Source of the DNA: Rhodococcus yunnanensis NBRC 103083
GTDB lineage: Bacteria; Actinomycetota; Actinomycetes; Mycobacteriales; Mycobacteriaceae
Assembly: GCF_001895005.1 (NCBI RefSeq)
Contig: NZ_BCXH01000009.1
Location: 62,001-126,000 of the forward strand
Length of the DNA stretch: 64,000 nt
Direction: 5' to 3'
The notes under the pieces were generated by a model. It made no database searches and was not told where the DNA came from. It saw nothing but the letters and a program-made list of their open reading frames with translations. The translations under genes were made by a program, and so were the position numbers. Below are positions 16,939-25,095 of this stretch, piece by piece (positions within the stretch are counted from its first letter, which is position 1; each line of letters begins with the position of its first letter).

Positions 16939-17790
16939 TTACTTGATGGCACCGAAGGACAGACCGCGCACGAGTTTGTTCTGCGCGACCCAGCCGGCGA
17001 GGACGACGGGAAGTGCTGCGAGCGTCGCAGCGGCGGACAAGCGGGCCCAGTACAGCCCCTCGCCGGTGATGAATCCGACCAGGGCAACCGGAACGGTCTG
17101 CGCCTGCACGGCAGTGAGGTTGACGGCGAAGAAGAATTCGTTCCACGAGAAGATGACACAGATCAGTGCCGTCGCGGCGATCCCCGGTGAGACGAGCGGC
17201 AGAATCACTTCTCGCACCGACGTCCACAGTGATGCCCCGTCCATGCTCGCGGCTTCGAGAAGTTCACTCGGCACCTCGAGGAAGAACGAACGCATCATCC
17301 ACACCGCGATCGGCAGATTCATTGCCGTGTACAAGATGATCAGCGCCCAGATGTTGTCCAGCAATCCGATGTCGCCGACGATGACGTACAGCGGCACGAT
17401 CGCCGCGACGACCGGAAGCATCTTGGTGGAGATGAAGAAGAACAGTACGTCCTTCGTCTTCCGCACGGGCCGAAGGGACAGCGCGAACGCTGCTGGAATA
17501 CCCAGCAGCAGAACGAGAAGCGTGGAGACGATCGTCGCGAACGCCGAGTTCAGCAGTGCCGTTCCGATTCCGCTGGACAACACGGCGCTGTACTGATCGA
17601 GCGTCGGGGTGAAGAACAGCTTCGGTGGGTCGGAGTAGGCGTCGCCCTCCTGCTTGAAGCTCGTGATGACCATCCACAGGACCGGGAAGAAGAACCCGAT
17701 CCCGACGACCCAGGCCACGACGGTCCAGAAGGTACCTGCGCCGAGCTTCTTCTTGCGTGCGATCACCGGAGAATCGGTAGTGGTAGTCAT
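16939..17790 (-). CDS. Polyol/sugar ABC transporter permease (MalG type)
   Basis: This 283-residue integral membrane protein has about six helices. The EAA loop EAASMDGASLWTSVREVILPL contacts the ATPase. It belongs to the carbohydrate CUT1 family. The start overlaps the stop of the partner permease (ATGA), which implies coupled translation of a heterodimeric pore. Confidence 0.93.
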   Translation of the reverse strand: MTTTTDSPVIARKKKLGAGTFWTVVAWVVGIGFFFPVLWMVITSFKQEGDAYSDPPKLFFTPTLDQYSAVLSSGIGTALLNSAFATIVSTLLVLLLGIPAAFALSLRPVRKTKDVLFFFISTKMLPVVAAIVPLYVIVGDIGLLDNIWALIILYTAMNLPIAVWMMRSFFLEVPSELLEAASMDGASLWTSVREVILPLVSPGIAATALICVIFSWNEFFFAVNLTAVQAQTVPVALVGFITGEGLYWARLSAAATLAALPVVLAGWVAQNKLVRGLSFGAIK

Positions 17791-18740
17791 CAGGCTGCCT
17801 CCTCGTTCCCGCTGAAACTCTTGAAGATCAGGCGCAGCGCAAGAGTGCTGACTGCGATCGTGGCGACGACGGTGACGACGCCCATCGCGGCGGCCTGGCC
17901 GATGTCGAAGCCCAGGAACGCGCGCTGATAGATGTAGTAGGGAAGGTTCGAGCTCGCGACACCCGGTCCTCCGGAGGTCATCATGTACACCGCGTCGAAG
18001 GTGTTGACGAGGTAGATGGCTCCGAGTACGGCGCCGAGCTCGATGAACCGACGCAGATGCGGAAGGGTCAGTTCGCGGAACAACGCGAAAGCGCCTGCGC
18101 CGTCGACCCTAGCGGCCTCGGCGATGTCCTTGGGCATCGACTGCAGTCCGGCGAGGATCAGCAGCATCATGAACGGCGTCCACTGCCAGATCAGGTTGAC
18201 CATCACGGCAGCGAGCGGGAAACGAGAGACCCAGTCGATCTGGCCGACGCCGAACGGTGAGAGCGCGAAGTTGATCAGACCGAACACCGGATCGAACATC
18301 GTGGTCTTCCAGATCAGTGCACCTGCCACCGGCGTCACCAGGAACGGTGTTATCAGCAGTGTACGAATCAGGCTGCGGCCGATGAACTTACGATCGAGAA
18401 GCAGTGCGAGGAACAAGCCGAGGATCACCGAGATGATCACGGTTCCGACGATCATGATGACGGTGTTCAGCGCTACCTCGCGGAACTGGCTGTCCCGGAA
18501 GACGTCGACATAGTTGTTGAGCCAGTTGAACTCCCGCGACCCGGGGCGTACCAGGTTCCACGACTGCGTGGAGTAGTACAGCGTGAACAGAAACGGGATC
18601 TGCGTGACGACGACGGCGAAGACCAGTGCCGGCAGGAGCGGGCCTCGCCGACGCCATCCTTCGGCCCTGGAGACAGTGCGCCGACGGGGAACGAAGTCTT
18701 CGGGTTCGGCTTCCGCCGGTCGCTGTTCGGTTGTGGTCAT
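17790..18740 (-). CDS. Polyol/sugar ABC transporter permease (MalF type)
   Basis: This 316-residue permease has a long cytoplasmic N-terminus (about 40 residues, acidic then basic) and six predicted membrane helices. The EAA motif is EAARVDGAGAFALFRELTLPHLR. It pairs with the MalG-type protein. The start overlaps the end of the binding-protein gene by 4 nt. Confidence 0.93.
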   Translation of the reverse strand: MTTTEQRPAEAEPEDFVPRRRTVSRAEGWRRRGPLLPALVFAVVVTQIPFLFTLYYSTQSWNLVRPGSREFNWLNNYVDVFRDSQFREVALNTVIMIVGTVIISVILGLFLALLLDRKFIGRSLIRTLLITPFLVTPVAGALIWKTTMFDPVFGLINFALSPFGVGQIDWVSRFPLAAVMVNLIWQWTPFMMLLILAGLQSMPKDIAEAARVDGAGAFALFRELTLPHLRRFIELGAVLGAIYLVNTFDAVYMMTSGGPGVASSNLPYYIYQRAFLGFDIGQAAAMGVVTVVATIAVSTLALRLIFKSFSGNEEAA

Positions 18741-20089
18741 CCCTGGCCCTCCTGGTAGGTCTTACCGACCACCTCGGCATACTGCTGCGCTTGAGCGAGC
18801 GCATCCTGGACGCTGATTCGTCCTGCCACTGCTGCACTGATCTGTTGGCTGACCCTGGTACCGAGATCCTGGAACTCCGGGATGGTCAGGAATTGCACGC
18901 CGGTGTACGGAACGGGGAGCACCGTCGGGTTCTTCGGATCCGCGCCCTCGATCGATTCGAGGGTCAATGGACCGAAAGCCGCTGCCGCCTCCTTGTACTC
19001 GGGAATCTCGTAGGTGCTGAGCCTGCTACCGGGTGGCACACGCTCCCAACCCAGCTCGTTGCCGACCTTGTTCAGGTACTCCTTGCTCGTCATCCACGAC
19101 ACGAACTTCCACGCGTCGTCCGGATGTTCGCTCGTGGTAGGAATTCCGAGGGCCCACGAGTACAACCATCCGTTGTCGCCCTTGGCCGCACTGGGCGCTT
19201 TCGCGTACCCGATATTCCCGACGACCTTGCTGGCAGTGGGATCCTCGAGAACCGACACCGCGGAGGTCGCGTCGTACCACATCGCGGTGTTGCCCTGCGA
19301 AAGCTGCGTAGCGCACTCGCTGAACCCGCTCGTCGCAGCGCCTGCCTGCCCGTGTTCCCGAACCGTGTCGACGTAGAACTGCACCGCCCGCTCGACCTCG
19401 GGACTGTCGAGCTGAGCATTCCAGTCCTCGTCGTACCAGCGTCCACCGAAGGCATTGATGACGGTATCGAGCGGCGCGAGAACCTCTCCCCAGCCCGGCT
19501 TTCCGCGGAGGCAGATGCCTGAGACATCGGGACTGTCGAGCGCGGCCGCGGCGTCGGCCACTTCCTGCCACGTCGGCTCCTCGGGCATCGTGATCCCCGC
19601 GGCCGCCATGAGGTCCTTGCGATACATCAGGAACGACGACTCGCCGTAGAACGGCACCGAGTACATGCTGCCCTCGTACGACAACGATTCCTTCAACGTG
19701 GGGATGAAATCGTCCTCGTCGTACCCCGGCGTCGCATCGGCGTACTCGGAAAGATTGGTGAGCCAACCGTTCTCGGCCCACTGCGGGGTCTCGAAGTTGC
19801 TGATCATCACCACGTCGAACTCGCCGCCGCCCGTCGCGACCGATGCCGTGATCTTCGCGCGCGCCTCGTTCTCCGACAGGGACACGAACTTCAGATCGAT
19901 ACCGGGGTTCTCGGCCTCGAAAGACGGGGCGAGCGAGATGGCGTCGGCCATCTGCGAGTTCGACACGATGGCCACCGTGATGGTCGTGCCACCGCCGCCG
20001 CCGCCGAACGAGCCGGCCCCGGCGCAACCGGACAGGACCATGGTCGTCGCGAGCGTAGCCGCGCCGACAGCTTTCGGAAATGCTTTCAC
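18737..20089 (-). CDS. Polyol/sugar ABC transporter substrate-binding lipoprotein
   Basis: This 450-residue family 1 solute-binding protein starts at GTG 20089. It has a lipoprotein signal (MVLSGC, Cys22) and a glycine-rich linker before the mature domain. Neighbouring polyol dehydrogenases and a SorC regulator point to sorbitol, mannitol or arabitol as ligand; the sequence itself does not fix the substrate. The GTG shares its G with the TAG stop of the regulator gene upstream, so the two are co-transcribed. Confidence 0.9.
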   Translation of the reverse strand: MKAFPKAVGAATLATTMVLSGCAGAGSFGGGGGGTTITVAIVSNSQMADAISLAPSFEAENPGIDLKFVSLSENEARAKITASVATGGGEFDVVMISNFETPQWAENGWLTNLSEYADATPGYDEDDFIPTLKESLSYEGSMYSVPFYGESSFLMYRKDLMAAAGITMPEEPTWQEVADAAAALDSPDVSGICLRGKPGWGEVLAPLDTVINAFGGRWYDEDWNAQLDSPEVERAVQFYVDTVREHGQAGAATSGFSECATQLSQGNTAMWYDATSAVSVLEDPTASKVVGNIGYAKAPSAAKGDNGWLYSWALGIPTTSEHPDDAWKFVSWMTSKEYLNKVGNELGWERVPPGSRLSTYEIPEYKEAAAAFGPLTLESIEGADPKNPTVLPVPYTGVQFLTIPEFQDLGTRVSQQISAAVAGRISVQDALAQAQQYAEVVGKTYQEGQG

Positions 20090-21099
20090 TAGATACCTTT
20101 CTCAGTCTGCGCCATCAACCAGCGGGCGCTTGCGATATCGGTCACCAGAATCGATGCGAAACCGCCACGCAGTGCGCCGAGAATCGCCTCGTGCTTCTTC
20201 GTGCCGCCGGAAATGAGCACTGCACGTTCACATGCCGCAATTGCATCGAGAGAGACCGATACGGTGCGCGGCGGAAGTGAGCCGCCGGTTTCCCTGCCTT
20301 CGATGTCGAAGAATCGGCCGCCGATCTCGCCGACTGCACCGAGACCGCGTAGCTCGCCCAGCACCGAGGCATCGATGAAGCTGCCCTCGAACAGCGTTGT
20401 CGACGTGGAAACGGGACCGAGGCCGTACATCATCACATCGGCCCCGGTCCCGGTCTGGAGGGCGCGCGATATCACCGAGTCCTGCTGCAGCGCGGTCACT
20501 GTCGCATGATCTGCATACAGCGGCGCATTGAGCCGTACAGGCGTGGCCTGCAGGTACTCGGCGCAACGGCCGAGGGTGTATTCGACGCCGGTCTGGTAGT
20601 CGGCCGAACTCATCGATCCGTCGAGTTGGACGACCCGAGCGCACTTCGCGCCCCGAGTCTTGAGGGATTGCGCAACAGCGACCGTTTCCGGCCCCCACGT
20701 GAAACCGAGTGTGTCGTCGTCCTTCAGGCGACGCAGCAGCATTCCGGCAGCCGCGCGGCCGAGCGAGCCGTATCCGTTGTCGGTGCCGTCGATGACATCG
20801 GACACGACGAGAACCTCGGTGAGCCCGAAGGCCTGTTCGAGTGCGCGTTCGACATTCGCGTGCACCGTGCCCTGAAGTTCGTCCGGCACATGAACCTCGA
20901 TGGTCACCAGGCCTTGGGTTCGAGCGCGGGCGATGAGTCGGCCGACGGTGGGCCGTGACACACCGAGCTTGGTTGCGATCTCGGCCTGCGTCGCGCCTTC
21001 GAGGTGGTACATCGACGCAGCGCGCAATGCGAGCCGTAGGTCGTCGCTGGTCTTCGACGATCTCTGCGAATGCGGCAGATCCGGAACCGCTGCAGTCAC
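20089..21099 (-). CDS. SorC/DeoR-type sugar-binding transcriptional regulator
   Basis: This protein of about 337 residues has an N-terminal helix-turn-helix (ATQAEIATKLGVSRPTVGRLIARA) and a C-terminal sugar-phosphate-sensing domain (GYGSLGRAAAGMLLRRL, TWGPETVAVAQSL, DVMMYGLGPVSTSTTLFEG). It is the first gene of the transporter operon and divergent from the polyol dehydrogenases, so it probably controls both directions through the intergenic repeats. GTG at 21099 was chosen because GAGGAG lies 5 nt upstream; GTG 21105 is the longer alternative. Confidence 0.92.
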   Translation of the reverse strand: MTAAVPDLPHSQRSSKTSDDLRLALRAASMYHLEGATQAEIATKLGVSRPTVGRLIARARTQGLVTIEVHVPDELQGTVHANVERALEQAFGLTEVLVVSDVIDGTDNGYGSLGRAAAGMLLRRLKDDDTLGFTWGPETVAVAQSLKTRGAKCARVVQLDGSMSSADYQTGVEYTLGRCAEYLQATPVRLNAPLYADHATVTALQQDSVISRALQTGTGADVMMYGLGPVSTSTTLFEGSFIDASVLGELRGLGAVGEIGGRFFDIEGRETGGSLPPRTVSVSLDAIAACERAVLISGGTKKHEAILGALRGGFASILVTDIASARWLMAQTEKGI

Positions 21100-21128
21100 G
21101 ACCACTCCTCGCTGGTTTCACACGCACG

Positions 21129-21163
21129 ATGAGCAGATGCTCATGGTGTGTTCTTCTGCTCAT
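21129..21163. promoter_or_regulatory. Candidate SorC operator between divergent polyol operons
   Basis: ATGAGCA and TGCTCAT form a perfect 7-bp inverted repeat with a 2-nt centre (21129-21144). A third half-site, TGCTCAT, lies at 21157-21163, 19 nt from the previous TGCTCAT. The group lies between the SorC gene and the dehydrogenase operon, just upstream of the latter's GTG start at 21181. This is the expected place for the regulator's own sites. Confidence 0.6.
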
Positions 21164-21180
21164 TAAGCTAACATTCAGGT

Positions 21181-22242
21181 GTGATCTACACAACACCCGA
21201 ATCCGAGGTGCCCGCGTCGATGCAGGTCAGCGTGCTGACGGGCCCGCAGGAGATTCGCCTCGACGAGCGCCCCGTACCGAGCCCGGCACCGGACGAGGTC
21301 CTGGTGCGTGTCAGTGCCGTCGGCGTCTGCGGTTCCGACACGCACTACTACCGCGAGGGACGTATTGGCGGCCACGTCGTGACGGGTCCGCTCGTACTCG
21401 GCCACGAGGCCGCGGGCGTCATCGTCGCGGTCGGATCGGCCGTCGCCGACACCCGCGTCGGCCACCGCGTCTCGATCGAACCGCAGCGTCCCGATCCCAC
21501 CAGCGCCCAGTCGCGCGCGGGCAGATACAACTTGTGCCCGTCCATGGAGTTCTTCGCGACGCCGCCGATCGACGGTGCTCTCGCCGAGTACGTGCTGATC
21601 CAATCGACGTTCGCGCACGCGGTACCGGACAGCGTCTCCGACGAGGCGGCAGCGCTGTTCGAGCCGCTGTCCGTCGGTATCGCGTCGGCGCAGAAAGCAG
21701 GAATCGGCGCCGGATCCAGCGTGCTCATCGCCGGTGCCGGTCCCGTGGGACTGCTCACCGCGCAGGTCGCCCGCGCGTTCGGAGCCACGCAGGTGATCGT
21801 CAGCGACATCGACGAGGCCCGGCGGCTGAATGCGTCGACGTTCGGCGCGACACGCGTCGTCGACCCGACCGAGGAGAATGTTCGCGCCCTGGAGGTCGAC
21901 GCCTTCGTCGACGCATCCGGGGCGCCGAGCGCCGTCGTCGACGGAATTCATGCCGTCCGGCCCGCAGGTACGGTGGTGCTCGTGGGAATGGGAGCCGCCG
22001 ACTACGCCCTTCCGATCTCGCTGATCCAGAACCGCGAACTCGTCCTCACCGGTGTCTTTCGCTACGCCAACACCTGGCCGATCGCCCGCGAGCTCGTGAC
22101 CGCAGGGCTCGTCGATCTGGACTCGATGGTCACCTCTCGATTCGGACTCGACGGAGTCGAGGATGCACTGAATGCAGACAGGACGCCGGGAAGCATCAAA
22201 GCTGTTGTCATCCCCGGACTTTCGAAGGAGAACGAGAAGTGA
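21181..22242 (+). CDS. Zinc-dependent polyol dehydrogenase (sorbitol/xylitol dehydrogenase family)
   Basis: This 353-residue medium-chain dehydrogenase shows VGVCGSDTHYYREG (catalytic zinc Cys), GHEAAGVI (zinc His/Glu) and the nucleotide-binding GAGPVGLLTAQVA. The structural-zinc cysteine cluster is largely absent (only NLCPS remains), as in some sorbitol and xylitol dehydrogenases. It would oxidise a polyol to a ketose with NAD(+). The start is GTG 21181; its stop overlaps the next start. Confidence 0.9.
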   Translation: MIYTTPESEVPASMQVSVLTGPQEIRLDERPVPSPAPDEVLVRVSAVGVCGSDTHYYREGRIGGHVVTGPLVLGHEAAGVIVAVGSAVADTRVGHRVSIEPQRPDPTSAQSRAGRYNLCPSMEFFATPPIDGALAEYVLIQSTFAHAVPDSVSDEAAALFEPLSVGIASAQKAGIGAGSSVLIAGAGPVGLLTAQVARAFGATQVIVSDIDEARRLNASTFGATRVVDPTEENVRALEVDAFVDASGAPSAVVDGIHAVRPAGTVVLVGMGAADYALPISLIQNRELVLTGVFRYANTWPIARELVTAGLVDLDSMVTSRFGLDGVEDALNADRTPGSIKAVVIPGLSKENEK

Positions 22243-23708
22243 AGTTGAACTCGCACACCCTCGACGACTTCATCGAGGACGTCGCCGTTCCCACCTACGA
22301 TCGCTCCGACGTGACCGTCGGGATCGTCCACTTCGGAGTGGGCGGATTCCACCGAGCGCACCAGGCGATGTACCTCGACCGCCTGCTGCAGCAGGGCGAG
22401 GCGCAGGACTGGGGAATCTGCGGCGTCGGCGTCCTACCGGGAGACCGGAAGATGAACGACGTCATGGAGGCGCAGAACTGCCTCTACACGTTGGCGCTCA
22501 GACATTCCGACGGAACGTGGGACACCCGCGTGATCGGATCGATCGTCGAGTATCTGTTCGCCCCGGACGACGCCGAAGCCGTGATCGAGAAGATGGCCGC
22601 GGAGACCACCCGGATCGTCTCGCTCACCATCACCGAAGGCGGTTACAACTTCTCGGCGACCACGGGTGAGTTCGATGCGGACAACCCCGCAGTCGCGGCA
22701 GATCTCGAGGACGGGTCGATACCGTCGACCACGTTCGGACTCGTCACCGAAGCCCTTGCCCGGCGCAGGAATCGGGGTCTGAAGCCGTTCACTGTCATGT
22801 CCTGCGACAACATCGAGGGCAACGGTCACATCGCGCAGTCGACGTTCACCGCTTTCGCGCGTCTGAAGGATCCGGCACTCGCGGAGTGGATCACCACCGA
22901 GGGCGCGTTCCCCAATTCGATGGTGGACCGCATCACCCCGGTGACCACTCCCGAAGTGATCGAGGAACTTTCGGAGCGCTACGCCATCGACGACGCATGG
23001 CCCGTCGCCGGTGAGCCGTTCACCCAGTGGGTGCTCGAGGACAACTTCACACTGGGCCGCCCCCGGTTCGAGGACGTCGGTGTACAGATCGTCGACGACG
23101 TCGCGCCGTACGAACTGATGAAGCTCCGGCTGCTCAATGCCAGTCATCAAGCGTTGGCGTACTTCGGCTATCTGTCCGGCTACCGGCTCGTGCACGAGGC
23201 GGCCCAGGATTCACTGTTCGCCGAATTCTTGCTGGCGTACATGGACAACGAAGCAACCCCGACGCTTCGGCCTGTCCCCGGCATCGACCTCGACGCGTAC
23301 AAGAAGACGCTGATCGAACGATTCTCGAACCCGGAGATCCGGGACACCGTCGCCAGGCTGTGCGCGGAATCCTCGGACCGAATTCCGAAGTGGCTCCTGC
23401 CCGTCATCGAGAAGAACCTCGAATCCGGCGGCGACATCACCCTCTCCGTCGCCGTCGTGGCCAGTTGGGCGCGGTACGCGGAAGGCGTCGACGAGCAGGG
23501 TCAGCCCATCGAGATCGTCGACCAGCTCGCCGATACGTTGATCCCGATCGCGAAGACGCAGCACGAGGACCCCACTGCGTTCATCGCCAACCGCGCCGTG
23601 TTCGGAGATCTCGTCGACAACGAACGATTCGTCGACGAGTACACCGCGCAGCTCGAATCCCTGCATTCCCGGGGTGCGCGGGCGACACTGCAGGCATTGC
23701 GCGCCTAG
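22239..23708 (+). CDS. Mannitol dehydrogenase family protein
   Basis: This 489-residue long-chain polyol dehydrogenase starts at GTG 22239 behind AAGGAG. The N-terminal Rossmann region has VHFGVGGFHRAHQA, and the active-site region has KLRLLNASHQALAYFGYLSGY with the catalytic lysine and Asn/His of the mannitol 2-dehydrogenase family. It probably oxidises mannitol, arabitol or a similar polyol to a ketose. It is translationally coupled to the zinc dehydrogenase gene. Confidence 0.93.
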   Translation: MKLNSHTLDDFIEDVAVPTYDRSDVTVGIVHFGVGGFHRAHQAMYLDRLLQQGEAQDWGICGVGVLPGDRKMNDVMEAQNCLYTLALRHSDGTWDTRVIGSIVEYLFAPDDAEAVIEKMAAETTRIVSLTITEGGYNFSATTGEFDADNPAVAADLEDGSIPSTTFGLVTEALARRRNRGLKPFTVMSCDNIEGNGHIAQSTFTAFARLKDPALAEWITTEGAFPNSMVDRITPVTTPEVIEELSERYAIDDAWPVAGEPFTQWVLEDNFTLGRPRFEDVGVQIVDDVAPYELMKLRLLNASHQALAYFGYLSGYRLVHEAAQDSLFAEFLLAYMDNEATPTLRPVPGIDLDAYKKTLIERFSNPEIRDTVARLCAESSDRIPKWLLPVIEKNLESGGDITLSVAVVASWARYAEGVDEQGQPIEIVDQLADTLIPIAKTQHEDPTAFIANRAVFGDLVDNERFVDEYTAQLESLHSRGARATLQALRA

Positions 23709-23709
23709 A

Positions 23710-24942
23710 TCAGCGTCCGAACTCCGCGGTCCCGATGGTCCAGGCCTTGGCCTGCTCGCTGAGCGTGAAGCCCAGGCCTGGGCGATCCGACAGATGCATT
23801 CTGCCGTCACGGGTTTCGAGATGCTCGTTGAACAGCGGATCGAGCCAGTCGAAATGCTCGACCCACGTCTGCAGCGGGTAGACCGCCGCCAAGTGAAGGT
23901 GAATCTCCATCGCGAAGTGCGGGGCGAGCTGCAGATTGTGGTGCTCGGCGAGCGCGGCGAGTTTGAGGAACTGAGTGATACCACCGATGCGGGGGGCGTC
24001 GGGCTGAATGATGTCGACGGATCCGGCTTCGATCAACCGGACATGCTCACCGACGCTCGCCAGCATCTCTCCCGTGGCGATCGAGGTGTCGAAGTTTCGC
24101 GCGAGCATCGCGTGTCCTTCGGCGTCGTACGCATCGAGAGGCTCCTCGATCCAGACGAGGTCGAACTGTTCGAGGATGCGGCACATGCGGTTCGCGGTCG
24201 GGCGATCCCACTGCTGATTGGCGTCGACCATCAGTGGCACGTCGTCTCCGAGGTGCTCACGAACCGCCGTCACACGCGCGATGTCGGTGCGCCAATCCGG
24301 CTGTCCCACCTTGAGTTTGATGCCGCCGATGCCTGCCGCGAGTGATGCGGTCGCGTTGTCGAGCACCTCTTCGATGGGCGTGTGCAGGAATCCGCCGGAG
24401 GTGTTGTACGTCTGCACCGAGTCCCGTGTTGCACCGATGAGCTTGGCGAGCGGCAACTGCGCACGCTTCGCCTTCAGGTCCCACAGTGCGATGTCGATCG
24501 CTGCAATCGCCTGTGTCGCAACGCCGCTGCGCCCGACCGAGGCTCCAGCCCACTGCAACTTGGTCCAGATCTTGCCGATATCACTGGGATCCTCACCGAT
24601 GAGAACGGGTGCGATCTCCTGCGCATGCGCGAACTGCGCTGGGCCACCGGCGCGCTTGGAGTAGCTGAATCCGATTCCCTCGTGGCCCTGTTCGGTCCTG
24701 ATCTCCGCGAACAGGAAGGCCACCTCCGTCATCGCCTTCTGCCGGCCGGTCAGCACCTTGGCGTCACTGATCGGGTTCTTCAGCGGCAAGGTGATCGAGG
24801 ACAGCGTCACGTGCGCGATGCGGTCGATCGTCGCGTCGCCGGCGGCCAGTGCCTTGATGGCTGCGTCGGGGGCGGTGAGACCACTGGTCGGCTTCGAGGT
24901 GCTTGCGGATCCCACGGCAGGTGATTGCAAAGAGGTGGACAC
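23710..24942 (-). CDS. Enolase-superfamily sugar-acid dehydratase (talarate/galactarate dehydratase-like)
   Basis: This 410-residue mandelate-racemase-type enzyme has IKLKVGQPD (KxK), MVDANQQW (metal Asp), WIEEPLDAYD (metal Glu), ATGEMLAS (metal Glu) and LAPHFAMEIHLHLAA (catalytic His). The FSYSKRAGGPAQ loop resembles L-talarate/galactarate dehydratase, which forms 5-keto-4-deoxyglucarate from galactarate. The start is GTG 24942 with GGGAG upstream. The N-terminal 40 residues are low-complexity. Its promoter carries LysR box A. Confidence 0.82.
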   Translation of the reverse strand: MSTSLQSPAVGSASTSKPTSGLTAPDAAIKALAAGDATIDRIAHVTLSSITLPLKNPISDAKVLTGRQKAMTEVAFLFAEIRTEQGHEGIGFSYSKRAGGPAQFAHAQEIAPVLIGEDPSDIGKIWTKLQWAGASVGRSGVATQAIAAIDIALWDLKAKRAQLPLAKLIGATRDSVQTYNTSGGFLHTPIEEVLDNATASLAAGIGGIKLKVGQPDWRTDIARVTAVREHLGDDVPLMVDANQQWDRPTANRMCRILEQFDLVWIEEPLDAYDAEGHAMLARNFDTSIATGEMLASVGEHVRLIEAGSVDIIQPDAPRIGGITQFLKLAALAEHHNLQLAPHFAMEIHLHLAAVYPLQTWVEHFDWLDPLFNEHLETRDGRMHLSDRPGLGFTLSEQAKAWTIGTAEFGR

Positions 24943-24962
24943 GGCGCTTGTCTCCCTAGAAA

Positions 24963-24994
24963 GGCGGTGATACTGAACGGCGGTGATACTGAAC
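24963..24994. repeat. 16-bp tandem duplication in the 5' leader of the dehydratase gene
   Basis: GGCGGTGATACTGAAC is repeated exactly at 24963-24978 and 24979-24994, followed by GGCGG. It lies in the transcribed leader between the proposed promoter and the GTG start at 24942. No coding role is visible. Confidence 0.9.
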
Positions 24995-25013
24995 GGCGGG
25001 TGTGCTGGCTCAC

Positions 25014-25090
25014 ACGCTATTCTCCGGATCCATTCAAGTCCAAGACTATTTGTGGATGCGTTGATACAAGAACTGCATCAACGCATCCAC
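25014..25090 (-). promoter_or_regulatory. LysR box A and promoter for the galactarate-type dehydratase
   Basis: Minus-strand elements: TTGGAC at 25043-25038, an 18-nt spacer, and TAGCGT at 25019-25014. Upstream, perfect 14-bp arms at 25052-25065 and 25077-25090 (ATCAACGCATCCAC on the plus strand of the second) flank an 11-nt centre. This contains GTTGAT-N11-ATCAAC, the T-N11-A pattern of LysR-type sites, centred about 64 bp upstream of the expected transcription start. The same arrangement recurs at 38900, 38991 and 46533. Confidence 0.72.
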
Positions 25091-25095
25091 CGTGA

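Noticed and set aside
25052-25090. Perfect 14-bp inverted repeat as a terminator for the aldehyde dehydrogenase gene
   Set aside because: There is no U-rich tail, and its GAT-N11-ATC core recurs at three other promoters at the same distance from TTGGAC, so an operator explains it better.
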